Shown here one piece after another: positions 34,123 to 43,136 of a stretch of 64,000 nucleotides of DNA. The number at the start of each line of letters is the position of its first letter. Within the stretch, counting starts at the first letter, position 1. This stretch comes from Vitreoscilla sp. (GTDB lineage Bacteria > Pseudomonadota > Gammaproteobacteria > Burkholderiales > Neisseriaceae). The translations under genes and the position numbers were made by a program. The stretch covers positions 1-64,000 of the forward strand of contig JASLFS010000043.1 of the NCBI GenBank assembly GCA_030150505.1. Reading direction: 5' to 3'. A model generated the notes under the pieces. The model made no database searches. It was given only the letters and a program-made list of their open reading frames with translations, and was not told where the DNA came from.

Positions 34123-34995
34123 ATGTCTTTTTATCAATTATTAATGGAACCTTTTGTCGATTTTAGCTTCATGCGCTTCGCATTGGTTTCTACCATTTTT
34201 TTATCACTCAGTGCTGCTCCCATTGGTGTTTTTTTGGTCATGAGAAGAATGAGTTTAATGGGTGATGCTTTAAGTCATGCCATTTTGCCAGGAGCGGCTA
34301 TTGGCTATATGGTTGCTGGTTTAAGCATTCCAATGATGAGCCTTGGTGGGTTTATTGCTGGCGTTATTATGGCTGTTTTAGCCGGTTTAGCCAGTCGTTT
34401 TACCAATTTAAAAGAAGATGCCAATTTCGCTGGCTTTTACTTAATGAGCTTGGCTTTGGGTGTGTTATTGGTCAGCCGTTCTGGCAGCAGCATTGATTTA
34501 TTGCACTTATTATTTGGTTCAGTGCTATCTGTCGATGAAACCTCATTAACCTTAATTGCCATCGTTGCTAGCTTAACATTGGTGCTATTGGCTGTGATGT
34601 ATCGCCCTTTAATGCTAGAAAGTATTGACCCTGTTTTCTTGCGAGCAGTTAAAGGAAAGGGCAGTTTATGGCATGTTTTATTCATGATGTTAGTGGTTAT
34701 TAACTTGGTGGCTGGTTTTCAGGCATTGGGAACATTAATGGCCGTTGGTTTGATGATGTTGCCAGCAATTAGCGCTAAGCTTTGGGCTAAAAGCATGAGC
34801 ATGATTTTGTTGATAAGCACTGCAATTGCCTTGTTGTGTAGCTGGGCGGGCTTGGTTTTGTCTTATTATATTGAAGTGCCATCTGGCCCTGCGATTATTA
34901 TTTTATGCAGTTTTGTTTATTTAATATCTTTGATTTTTGGTGTGCATGGCGGCGTATTGGCCAAGTATTTACGTGGAAAACATCGCTCAGCATAA
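34123..34995 (+). CDS. znuB: Zinc ABC importer, permease
   Basis: A 290-residue inner-membrane permease of the ABC-3 family with about eight hydrophobic spans. Family motifs are MRRMSLMGDALSHAILPGAAIGYM near residues 42-65, the LLFGSVLSV turn and LMAVGLMMLPAISAKLW. It starts 14 bases after znuC. It forms the channel for ZnuC and receives metal from ZnuA. Confidence 0.93.
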   Translation: MSFYQLLMEPFVDFSFMRFALVSTIFLSLSAAPIGVFLVMRRMSLMGDALSHAILPGAAIGYMVAGLSIPMMSLGGFIAGVIMAVLAGLASRFTNLKEDANFAGFYLMSLALGVLLVSRSGSSIDLLHLLFGSVLSVDETSLTLIAIVASLTLVLLAVMYRPLMLESIDPVFLRAVKGKGSLWHVLFMMLVVINLVAGFQALGTLMAVGLMMLPAISAKLWAKSMSMILLISTAIALLCSWAGLVLSYYIEVPSGPAIIILCSFVYLISLIFGVHGGVLAKYLRGKHRSA

Positions 34996-35016
34996 TGTAG
35001 AACTTAGGAGAAAAGC

Positions 35017-35910
35017 ATGAAGAAGTATTTGTTAGGCTTGTGGTTATTGCTATTGACGGGTTTATCAATGGCAGCGCCTGTGAAAGTTTTAGCCAGCTTT
35101 AGTATTTTGGGAAATGTGGCCACTGAAATTGGTGGAAATCGCGTGAATGTGACGGATTTAGTTGGCGCAGATAAGGATGCCCATGGCTACCAACTTACAC
35201 CAAATGATTTGAAAAAAATACGTGATTCTCAATTGGTTTTATTAAATGGCATGGGATTTGAGCCAGCGGATGTTACTCGAGCGATAGCACAAAGCAAGAT
35301 TAAAGCCGTTGTTGTGACCAATGGCATTAAGGGTTTGGAAATGGATCATGATCACGACCATCATGGACATCATCATCACAATCACGACAAAGATCCTCAT
35401 GTTTGGAATGACCCAGTTTTAATGCAAATCTATGCTAAAAACATTGCCAATGCTTTGATTGCTGCTGATCCAACAGGTAAAGCATATTATGAAGGTCGAC
35501 TGAAAGCCTACCAAAAACAATTAAGCGATTTAAATACTTGGGCAGCAACGCAGTTTAATAGCATTCCTAAAGCACAGCGCAAAGTTTTAACATCGCATGA
35601 TGCATTTGCTTATATGGCTCATCGCTACGGCATTAAATTTATTGCACCTCAAGGAGCAAGTGGCGATAGTGAGGCATCAGCAAAAACAGTTGCTAGCATT
35701 ATTAAACAAGTGCGTGAGCAAAATGTTAAAGCTATTTTTCTTGAAAACATTAAAGATCCACGTTTAATGCAACGAATTAGTAAAGAAACTGGCGTTGGGG
35801 TAAAAGGGAAATTGTATTCAGATGCTTTAAGTGCTGGAAATGGACCTGCCAATAGTTATATTAAAATGTACCGTTACAATGTTGGGCAAATGGTTTCCGC
35901 AATGAAATAA
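35017..35910 (+). CDS. znuA: Zinc-binding periplasmic protein
   Basis: A 297-residue cluster A-I solute-binding protein with a signal peptide MKKYLLGLWLLLLTGLSMAA. A His/Asp-rich loop (about residues 109-127, with DHDHDHHGHHHH) precedes the metal-site His in DPHVWNDPV. Further metal ligands are in LTSHDAFAYMAHRYGIKF and the C-terminal LYSDALSAG. The charged His loop is typical of zinc rather than manganese binders. AGGAG precedes the ATG, and a strong terminator ends the operon. Confidence 0.94.
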   Translation: MKKYLLGLWLLLLTGLSMAAPVKVLASFSILGNVATEIGGNRVNVTDLVGADKDAHGYQLTPNDLKKIRDSQLVLLNGMGFEPADVTRAIAQSKIKAVVVTNGIKGLEMDHDHDHHGHHHHNHDKDPHVWNDPVLMQIYAKNIANALIAADPTGKAYYEGRLKAYQKQLSDLNTWAATQFNSIPKAQRKVLTSHDAFAYMAHRYGIKFIAPQGASGDSEASAKTVASIIKQVREQNVKAIFLENIKDPRLMQRISKETGVGVKGKLYSDALSAGNGPANSYIKMYRYNVGQMVSAMK

Positions 35911-35923
35911 AGATTTTAGTGAT

Positions 35924-35952
35924 AAAAAAACCTGCATTTAGCAGGTTTTTTT
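35924..35952. terminator. Bidirectional terminator of znu operon and glnD
   Basis: A 12-bp stem, 35924-35935 with 35941-35952 (core AACCTGC/GCAGGTT), has A/T runs on both sides. It slightly overlaps the glnD stop. Confidence 0.9.
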
Positions 35953-38515
35953 ATGCATACAATGTTTGTGTGAGTGCTTCTTTTAAAGCCAGTTGTGTAT
36001 GAGTATTGAGTAGCGTTGGTGATGAAATTAAAAAGCTATCTTCAACACGCTCATCCATGGTGGTGATTTTTGCATGGTGTAAATGAATGTTGAATTCCGA
36101 TAAAATTTTAGCAATGTTTGCCAGCAGCCCCAAACGGTTGTAAGTAATGATATTAAGGGTGAATAACGGCTCGATTTCCTCTTGAATTAACTCAATGTGG
36201 GTTGAGAGCGGAAGGTGTTTTAAGCGCCGACTTTTGGGTTTTGCTATGGATGCAATGTTGAATTGCTCAGGATGCATAGCGAAATGTCGTAAGGTTTTCT
36301 CCAGTTTTTTGAGTAATTTTTCACCTTGGTCATACAATAAATAGTCGGGAATATGCAATGTAAACGTATCCAAGACAAAATGGTGGTCGGTTACAAAAGC
36401 TTTGGCTGCAAGAATGTCTAATTGGTATGAGCTGAAAATGTGGCACATTTTTGCAAATAAATGTTCATTGTTGGGCATGAAAACCATCACTTGTAAAAAC
36501 TGGCTATGTGGCATAAAGCGAGTAGCAATTGTTGGTTCTTGCATCTCTGTTGCAATGGTTTTCAGGTGCCAAACAATATCCCGTTTTTCATAACGAGAAA
36601 AATAGGCTTGCCCTAAATCCTGAATGGTTTTTCTTTGTTGTGCTTCAGATAATCCCATTTTTTGCATGCTTAGCATAGCAATATCATGTCGTTGACTAAT
36701 CAATGACATGGGTGAATCTGTTTTGCCTTGTAAAAATAACATGCTGCTATGAAATAAATCATCGATTAAATTCGCTTTCCAGCTATTCCATATTTTAGGG
36801 TTGGTACCACGAATATCAGCAATGGTTAGCAAATATAGCGCAATTAAGCGCTCAGGGGTTTGGATGGTTTGGCAGAAGCTTTGAATAACCAGAGGATCAC
36901 GAATGTCTTCTTTTTGTGCGGTTTGGGAAAGCAATAAGTGGTTCTCTACTAAAAAGCACAGCAAGTGGGTTTCTTCATGGCTCAGAAAATGGTCTTTTGC
37001 AAAAGATTTAGCATCTTGAATGCCTTCTTGTGAGTGATTGCCTTGTCTGCCTTTGGCAATATCATGAAAAAATGCTGCCAAATACAGTATAAAAGGTTTA
37101 TTAAATTGCTGAATAAGGTTCGATGCCACTGGAAATTCATGGCTGTGAGCATCAATGGCAAAGCGGCGCATATTGCGAACAACCATTAAAATGTGCTCGT
37201 CAACAGGATAAACATGAAATAAATCATGTTGCATATGCCCAACTATGCGCCCCCAGTTGGGGAGGTATTTGCCCAATAGTCCATATAAATTTAAGCGGCG
37301 AAGTGTGTGGGTTAAGCCATTTCCTCTTTTAAAAAACTCAATAAATCTTTGTCTATTAATGGGGTTTTGATAAAAAGAATGGTTAATTTGTTGTCCTGCT
37401 AACCACCATGCACGCAGAGTTTTTGGGGCTAAGTGATTAATGTCATTGTGGTGTTGCATGACTTCGATAATGCGAAAAATCTGTTCAGGTTGTTCTTTGA
37501 ATAGATTCAGATTTTTAACCGCAATGGTGTTTCTAACTTGATAAAAATTATCATCGATATTTTGTGTAAATTTTGGCCAGTTGGAATAAACCCGTTCTTT
37601 TAACATGGGCAGTAAAATATGGTTGAGCTGTTTAACATTCTTGCTGGCTCGGTAGAATGTCTTCATGAGTTTTTCACTGCGGATTTGTTGGTTATCGTCT
37701 TCTAGGTTGAGCGATAGCGCTACTTGGTTTTGTAAGTCGAATAGCAAGCGGTTTTCATTTCTGTGGCTGGCTAAATGTAATTCAATGCGTATTTTGGCCA
37801 ATTGTTTGTGGCTGTATAACAGTAAGCCAGCTTCCGTTTTGGTTAAAATATTTTTACGCATGAGGCGTTGAAAATGAGCAGGTAAACCTTGTACTTTTGC
37901 TAGCCACATCATGGTATGTAAATCCCGCAATCCACCTGTACAGGTTTTAATGTTGGGTTCTAATAAGCTAGTGGCATTGGTATTTTTGGTGTGGCGGTTA
38001 TATTGTTCTTGAAGCTTGCCATCAATAAAATTCGCTAGGTTGCGTTTTTCATGGCGAGTTTGTAACAGCTGTTGTGCGATTGATTTTGTGCCCGTGATTA
38101 ATCTGGACTCTAGCAATGCAGTATCAAATTCTAAGTTCTCTTCGGCTAGTTGTAATAATTCATTAATGGAACCAATTTGAACAGATGGGGTTAAGCCAAT
38201 ATCCCATAATAATTGTATGAATTGAGCACATTGTTCTTGTTGTGCACTATTTAAAGAATTTTCACCAACCAAGGCAATGTCGATATCAGAATAAGGATAA
38301 ATCTCGGCTCGCCCAAATCCACCAATGGCCAATAATGCAATATTTTGTGGCAAATTTAAGTGCATCCATAATTGCGATAGCAAGCTTTGTAAGGCATCAT
38401 CCCATGCTTTAAAAAAAGCATGAGGGGAATAATTCTTACGATATTGGTTTTCTGCGTAGGAACGAGATGTTTGTAAGATATCGCTGTATTGTGTGGTCAA
38501 GTTATGATTGTGCAT
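35951..38515 (-). CDS. glnD: Bifunctional PII uridylyltransferase / uridylyl-removing enzyme
   Basis: An 854-residue nitrogen sensor that uridylylates PII proteins when glutamine is low and reverses this when it is high. The nucleotidyltransferase motif is GGFGRAEIYPYSDIDIALV; most members have GRGE, here GRAE. The HD domain for removal has YLAAFFHDIAKGRQGNHS. Two ACT domains that sense glutamine end the protein (VMVFMPNNEHLF... and LNIITYNRLGLLANIAKILSEF). The start at 38515 (GAAGAA upstream) overlaps the cca end by 14 bases, and other in-frame ATGs lie at 38527 and 38566. It is co-transcribed with cca. Confidence 0.92.
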   Translation of the reverse strand: MHNHNLTTQYSDILQTSRSYAENQYRKNYSPHAFFKAWDDALQSLLSQLWMHLNLPQNIALLAIGGFGRAEIYPYSDIDIALVGENSLNSAQQEQCAQFIQLLWDIGLTPSVQIGSINELLQLAEENLEFDTALLESRLITGTKSIAQQLLQTRHEKRNLANFIDGKLQEQYNRHTKNTNATSLLEPNIKTCTGGLRDLHTMMWLAKVQGLPAHFQRLMRKNILTKTEAGLLLYSHKQLAKIRIELHLASHRNENRLLFDLQNQVALSLNLEDDNQQIRSEKLMKTFYRASKNVKQLNHILLPMLKERVYSNWPKFTQNIDDNFYQVRNTIAVKNLNLFKEQPEQIFRIIEVMQHHNDINHLAPKTLRAWWLAGQQINHSFYQNPINRQRFIEFFKRGNGLTHTLRRLNLYGLLGKYLPNWGRIVGHMQHDLFHVYPVDEHILMVVRNMRRFAIDAHSHEFPVASNLIQQFNKPFILYLAAFFHDIAKGRQGNHSQEGIQDAKSFAKDHFLSHEETHLLCFLVENHLLLSQTAQKEDIRDPLVIQSFCQTIQTPERLIALYLLTIADIRGTNPKIWNSWKANLIDDLFHSSMLFLQGKTDSPMSLISQRHDIAMLSMQKMGLSEAQQRKTIQDLGQAYFSRYEKRDIVWHLKTIATEMQEPTIATRFMPHSQFLQVMVFMPNNEHLFAKMCHIFSSYQLDILAAKAFVTDHHFVLDTFTLHIPDYLLYDQGEKLLKKLEKTLRHFAMHPEQFNIASIAKPKSRRLKHLPLSTHIELIQEEIEPLFTLNIITYNRLGLLANIAKILSEFNIHLHHAKITTMDERVEDSFLISSPTLLNTHTQLALKEALTQTLYA

Positions 38516-39749
38516 GGGATTCTTCATGTTTTCTAAGCCAATTGGCTTTTGCATCTTGAATGGCAAGTATTCTGGCTTGATTAATTTTTTCTGGTATTTC
38601 CTTAGGCGAGCTAGATTGCTCTATGCAAGATTGTATGTTGATCGATTGTGCAGCATGTAGAATGGCTTGCCAAAATTGATGTTGAGGATAGGGCGATTGG
38701 CTAGAATGTAAACGACCTTGTGCATCTGCTTGGCATACGTTGAGCAATTGATTAAATCGTTCAGGCTGCCTGAAAGCATCACAGGATTGCAAAATTTTTA
38801 GTAAAGTTTTCGGTCTAAGTTCCCATGATGAATGAATCAATATATGGTATTCGGTTGTTAATTCAGCTAGTTTTGCAGCATGTTTAGGAACACGAAGGCG
38901 TTGGTTAACGGCTTTAACTGGTTTAATACCCGCTTTATCGTGCCCAAAATGCCTAGGCAAAATATTTTTAGGTGTTTTTGCTTTGCCCAAATCATGCACT
39001 AAAGCAGCATAGCGCTCATCAAGTGATAAATTCATCTGAACCGATTGATCTAAAACCAATAAAGTATGAATGCCGCTGTCAATCTCAGGATGGTAATCAC
39101 TTCGTTGAGGGATGCCAAATAAAGCATCTAGCTCAGGCAATATTTTTTCTAATGCGCCGCATTCCAATAACGTGGTAATCATGATACTAGGGTGTTTTTC
39201 TAAAAGCCCTTTGCGAAATTCTTGCCAAATTCTTTCTGGTACTAACGCATCAACCTCTCCAGATTGAACCATGGTTTTCATTAACGACATGGTTTCGGGC
39301 GCAATGGTAAATTGGTAACGTGCTGCAAAACGGGCAATGCGTAAAATACGGACAGGATCCTCAGCAAAAGCAGCACTAACATGGCGTAAAATGCCTTGTT
39401 TTAAATCTTTTTGACCACCAAAAGGGTCGATAATATCGCCATTCTCATTTTGCGCCATGGCATTGATGGTTAAATCCCTGCGCATTAAATCTTCTTCCAA
39501 AGTGACACTTTTCGAAGCATCAACAATAAATCCTTTATACCCAGCTGCTGTTTTTCTTTCAGTTCTTGCTAAGGCATATTCTTCTTTTGTTTTTGGATGT
39601 AAAAAGACAGGAAAATCTTGCCCAACAGCTTGATAGCCTAAGGACAATAAATGCTCAGGTTGCGCACCAACAACAACCCAATCTTTATCATGGGTCTGGA
39701 AACCCAATAATTGATCTCTCACAGCACCACCAACCAAATACACTTGCAT
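38502..39749 (-). CDS. cca: CCA-adding tRNA nucleotidyltransferase with HD domain
   Basis: A 415-residue enzyme that adds or repairs the tRNA CCA end. The N-terminal core MQVYLVGGAVRDQLLG carries the GGxVRD motif, followed by HDKDWVVVGA with catalytic acids and RRDLTINAMA. The C-terminal HD domain is ALVHDLGKAKTPKNILPRHFGHD, as in the multifunctional E. coli type with phosphatase and phosphodiesterase activities. ATG 39749 has AAGG upstream; the earlier in-frame ATG at 39770 is not conserved. An uptake 12-mer lies inside at 38763-38774. Confidence 0.94.
   Translation of the reverse strand: MQVYLVGGAVRDQLLGFQTHDKDWVVVGAQPEHLLSLGYQAVGQDFPVFLHPKTKEEYALARTERKTAAGYKGFIVDASKSVTLEEDLMRRDLTINAMAQNENGDIIDPFGGQKDLKQGILRHVSAAFAEDPVRILRIARFAARYQFTIAPETMSLMKTMVQSGEVDALVPERIWQEFRKGLLEKHPSIMITTLLECGALEKILPELDALFGIPQRSDYHPEIDSGIHTLLVLDQSVQMNLSLDERYAALVHDLGKAKTPKNILPRHFGHDKAGIKPVKAVNQRLRVPKHAAKLAELTTEYHILIHSSWELRPKTLLKILQSCDAFRQPERFNQLLNVCQADAQGRLHSSQSPYPQHQFWQAILHAAQSINIQSCIEQSSSPKEIPEKINQARILAIQDAKANWLRKHEESHAQS
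38763..38774 (+). repeat. DNA uptake sequence inside cca
   Basis: AGGCTGCCTGAA is exact on the plus strand and forms part of the near-palindrome TTCAGGCTGCCTGAA. The minus strand therefore reads the related AGGCAGCCTGAA dialect. Confidence 0.75.
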
Positions 39750-39988
39750 AACATCAACCTTGAAAAACATTTCATCAATTGTAACAAGTTTCAGCAGTTT
39801 GATAATAGAGGTTAATTTGATTTGAGTTTATGCTAATAAATGGGTGAGGTTGGATAACTGCTGGTTGATGGCATAAAGAAACTTTAGAACCTCATTATCC
39901 ATTGGTTTGGGCAGATTCTGTAAGAATTACTGTTGAGAAGCTTGGTTATTTGATATTTTAAAATAGTCATTAAATAGATTTAAATAAA

Positions 39989-40017
39989 AAAAGCCGTTAT
40001 GCAAGATAACGGCTTTT
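39989..40017 (-). terminator. trxB terminator
   Basis: A 12-bp stem, AAAAGCCGTTAT (39989-40000) with ATAACGGCTTTT (40006-40017). The T run is on the minus-strand side, 18 bases after the trxB stop. The 220 bases between here and cca show no gene. Confidence 0.9.
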
Positions 40018-40034
40018 GATATCAATTCTAAACG

Positions 40035-40982
40035 TTAGTTATCTAAGAAACGCTCAGCATCTAAAGCAGATTGACATCCACTTGCTGCACTAGTAATGGC
40101 TTGACGATAGATATGATCTTGAACGTCACCAGCAGCAAAGATGCCTTCAATGCTAGTTTGTGTTGCATTACCATCACGACCACCTTGTGTAATCAGATAG
40201 CCAGTTTCATCCATTGCCAATTGGCCTTTGAAAATTTCAGTATTTGGATTGTGGCCAATAGCGATAAACACACCAGATACAGCAACTTCTTCAGTAGCAC
40301 CGTCATTGCTTTTTAGGCGTAGACCAGTCACACCAGAATTGTCGCCCAATACTTCATCTAGATTGCTGTTTAGTTTTAGAATAATCTTGCCTTCTTCAAC
40401 TTTTTGCATCACTTTATCAACCATGATTTTTTCGGCACGGAAAGTATCACGGCGGTGAATTAAAGTGACTGTTTCTGCGATGTTGGCTAAATACAAAGCT
40501 TCTTCTAATGCTGTGTTACCACCGCCAACCACTGCAACTTTTTGGTTTTTATAGAAAAATCCATCACAAGTAGCACAAGCAGAAACACCTTTGCCCATGA
40601 AGGCTTCTTCGCTTGGTAAACCCAAGTATTTTGCAGAAGCGCCAGTAGCAATAATCAATGAATCACATGTGTATGTACCCATGTCGCCTGTTAAGGTAAA
40701 TGGGCGGTTTTGTAGATCAACTTTATTAATGTGATCATAAATCATTTCAGTACCAAAACGCTCAGCATGTGCTAAGAAACGAGCCATTAACTCAGGGCCT
40801 TCCACACCATTTGCATCAGCAGGCCAGTTATCTACATCTGTTGTCGTCATTAATTGACCACCTTGTGCAATACCTGTAATGAGTGCAGGTTGTAAATTCG
40901 CACGAGCAGCATAAACAGCCGCAGTGTAGCCAGCAGGACCAGAACCAAGAATAATCAATGGAATGTGTTTGCTTTCACTCAT
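40035..40982 (-). CDS. trxB: Thioredoxin reductase
   Basis: A 315-residue FAD enzyme that reduces thioredoxin with NADPH. FAD-binding GSGPAGYTAAVYAARA is at the N-terminus, the redox pair is Cys136-Ala-Thr-Cys139 in SACATCDGFF, the NADPH fold is VVGGGNTALEEALYL with HRRDTFRA, and the C-terminal FAD motif is GIFAAGDVQDHIYRQAITSAASG. Length is normal for the low-molecular-weight type. It forms a single-gene unit. Confidence 0.97.
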   Translation of the reverse strand: MSESKHIPLIILGSGPAGYTAAVYAARANLQPALITGIAQGGQLMTTTDVDNWPADANGVEGPELMARFLAHAERFGTEMIYDHINKVDLQNRPFTLTGDMGTYTCDSLIIATGASAKYLGLPSEEAFMGKGVSACATCDGFFYKNQKVAVVGGGNTALEEALYLANIAETVTLIHRRDTFRAEKIMVDKVMQKVEEGKIILKLNSNLDEVLGDNSGVTGLRLKSNDGATEEVAVSGVFIAIGHNPNTEIFKGQLAMDETGYLITQGGRDGNATQTSIEGIFAAGDVQDHIYRQAITSAASGCQSALDAERFLDN

Positions 40983-41078
40983 GTTGTTTGTCTTTCATAT
41001 TTTGGTGTTTTAATTTGTGTGAATATTTTACGTTATTGGCTTGGTTTGTCTAATTTAATAAAGTAATTTATTCATAGT

Positions 41079-42095
41079 TTACTTTGATAATTGATCATCT
41101 AACATTTGCCAGATACTTTCTGGCGTGAGTTTGTTTAGGCAATCAGTGTGCCCTAATGGGCATACTCGTTCAAAGCAAGGACTGCAGGGCAGGTGCAAGC
41201 TAGCAATGCTCGCCTCCGTTGATAGCGGCGGAGTATGATCAGGGCTTGATGAACCATAAATACTAATAATTGGTCGCTCTAAGGCCGCTGCAACGTGCAT
41301 CAAACCAGAGTCATTACAAACAATAGCCTGTGTTAATGAAATTAAATCAATGGCTTGACCTAATTTTGTTTTGCCGCATAAATTGACAATGTGTTTTTTA
41401 GCATCGCCAATAATTTCGTCAGCAATCTCTGAATCTTTTTGAGAGCCAAATAACCAAACTTGCTTACCTGATTCAATACAATATTGTGCTAATTTGGCAA
41501 AATGTTCCGCTGGCCAGCGTTTGGCAGGACCATATTCTGCACCAGGACAAAAACCAATAGCAGGGCGGTTTAAATCAAGATTTAAATCTTGCAATGCTTG
41601 CTGTTGATCTTCAGGATGGCTAATGAGTTTCGGAAAAGCTGCTGGGCGTGGTAATGGCGCATTTTTTGCATAAGCCAATGCTAAATACCGTTCAACCATC
41701 ATGGGCAATTCTTGCTCATCAAGCACACGAATATCATTTAATAGACCATGACGAGATTCACCAATGAAGCCAGTTCTTTTGGGGATTTTAGAGAAAAAAG
41801 GTACCAAAGCCGACTTGAGAGAGCCCGGCAATACAATTACTTGGTCATAATGGTTTTTTCTTAATTCTCGCCCATTTTTGTACCGTTGCCATAGCTTCAC
41901 TTCCCCGTGCCCAAAAGGATTGGTTAATAGATCATTGACTTCAGGCATGCGGTTATAAACCGCTTGTGACCAAGCAGGGGCATAGACATCAATTTGAACA
42001 TTTGGATATTGAGCTTTTAGAGCACCAAGCATGGGTTGGGACATTACACAATCCCCAATCCATGATGGTGAAATAATCAAAATTTTATTGATCAT
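41079..42095 (-). CDS. waaF: Lipopolysaccharide heptosyltransferase II
   Basis: A GT9 glycosyltransferase that adds the second heptose to the LPS inner core, using the ADP-heptose made by the Hld enzymes. The start MINKILIISPSWIGDCVMSQP (ATG 42095, 338 residues) is conserved. Later segments are GFCPGAEYGPAKRWPAEHFA and NDSGLMHVAAALERPIISIYGSSSPDHTPPLS. A C-terminal CSPCFERVCPLGHTDCL segment is usual in the family. The longer frame from 42140 overlaps the upstream gene. hldA and hldD lie 3-5 kb away on the other strand. Confidence 0.92.
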   Translation of the reverse strand: MINKILIISPSWIGDCVMSQPMLGALKAQYPNVQIDVYAPAWSQAVYNRMPEVNDLLTNPFGHGEVKLWQRYKNGRELRKNHYDQVIVLPGSLKSALVPFFSKIPKRTGFIGESRHGLLNDIRVLDEQELPMMVERYLALAYAKNAPLPRPAAFPKLISHPEDQQQALQDLNLDLNRPAIGFCPGAEYGPAKRWPAEHFAKLAQYCIESGKQVWLFGSQKDSEIADEIIGDAKKHIVNLCGKTKLGQAIDLISLTQAIVCNDSGLMHVAAALERPIISIYGSSSPDHTPPLSTEASIASLHLPCSPCFERVCPLGHTDCLNKLTPESIWQMLDDQLSK

Positions 42096-42108
42096 ATTTG
42101 TCTGGTCA

Positions 42109-42306
42109 TTATTCTGCTGTATGGTGAGGAACTTCACCATCTAGGCGATAAGTTGCACCACAATAAGGGCAGCTAATTGTGCTATTTGACTGGATTGGCA
42201 AGAATACGCGTGGATGTTGATTCCACAATGGAGTTGCATCGGTTGGACAGTGCAAAGGTAAATCTGCAGGCGTAATAACGATTACATTATCTTGAGTTGT
42301 TGTCAT
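42109..42306 (-). CDS. CHCC zinc-finger protein
   Basis: A 65-residue protein with the zf-CHCC layout: HCPTDATPLWNQHPRVFLPI, then SCPYCGATYRL. The four metal ligands would be Cys20, His31, Cys46 and Cys49. The family is related to the zinc subunit of mitochondrial complex I (NDUFS6), but bacterial roles are undefined. It lies just upstream of waaF, 13 bases from the chosen start, so they share a message. Confidence 0.82.
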   Translation of the reverse strand: MTTTQDNVIVITPADLPLHCPTDATPLWNQHPRVFLPIQSNSTISCPYCGATYRLDGEVPHHTAE

Positions 42307-42731
42307 TGCTGTATTCCATGTAAAACGATAAGTATTGAAACAAGCCTTAATGAAGTGACTATAAGGCTGTCTTTTGAGCCCATTATAATGGAAATGTTCT
42401 TGAGATATAAGTGAGGATATTGCTGTATTGATAAAATTGAACAGTAATCACATTAAAACTGCTTTTAATCAGCATATTGTTATTCATTATCTAGGTATTT
42501 AATGGCTTTAAATTGAATCATATACATTTATATAACAATATTATTTTGTGATTAGGATTTTTGATGGATTATTTTTATCTGATAATCATATTTTGCCGTG
42601 TTTGACATCTGCTTAATAGAGATCAAATAACGATCATAAATTGTTTTTTCGTGATGATTACATACCATTTTTTGTACTTTTCAGCTAAACTATGGCGACT
42701 TAACAAATTACGATATAAAGGGGCGCTTGGC
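42307..42731. other. Divergent intergenic region before lapA
   Basis: About 425 AT-rich bases between the zinc-finger gene and lapA. It should hold promoters in both directions. No consensus -35/-10 pair, terminator or open frame stands out. A frame from 42651 that continues into lapA has no ribosome binding site and poor conservation before the lapA start. ihfB, often found before lapA in other proteobacteria, is absent here. Confidence 0.5.
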
Positions 42732-43076
42732 ATGAAGTACTTTTATAGGTTATTAAAGGTTATTATTTTATTGGCCTTATTGGTCATTGCCCTTAAAAAT
42801 ACACAATTAGTTGATTTTAACTGGGTTATTGGTGAGAAATTACAGTGGCCTTTAATTACATTATTGTTGATTTTCTTTGTAATTGGCACCGTATTTGGTA
42901 TTTTCTCTATGCTTGGTCGAGTAATGTCATTGAGAAATGAGAATATTCGCTTGCGTCGTGAGTTAATTAAAAACGCTAAAATTAAGCACGAAGAATTCGC
43001 TTCTTTACAAGATACAAAAGAAGATGGCTCAGAAAATGCCAATAAAAAAGCGACAACTCCCCCAATTCATCCTTAA
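42732..43076 (+). CDS. lapA: LapA-domain membrane protein
   Basis: A 114-residue inner-membrane protein of the LapA (DUF1049) family. Two hydrophobic spans (about residues 8-20 and 38-60) flank KNTQLVDFNWVIGE, the family's hallmark, and a basic coiled stretch SLRNENIRLRRELIKNAKIK follows. It starts at ATG 42732 with AAGGGG upstream. LapA works with LapB to balance LPS synthesis through FtsH control of LpxC in E. coli. lapB follows after 60 bases. Confidence 0.88.
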   Translation: MKYFYRLLKVIILLALLVIALKNTQLVDFNWVIGEKLQWPLITLLLIFFVIGTVFGIFSMLGRVMSLRNENIRLRRELIKNAKIKHEEFASLQDTKEDGSENANKKATTPPIHP

Positions 43077-43136
43077 GAATAATATCTGACAATAATCAAG
43101 ATTCGTTTATAAGTATAAGAAAGTTATTAATTAACA

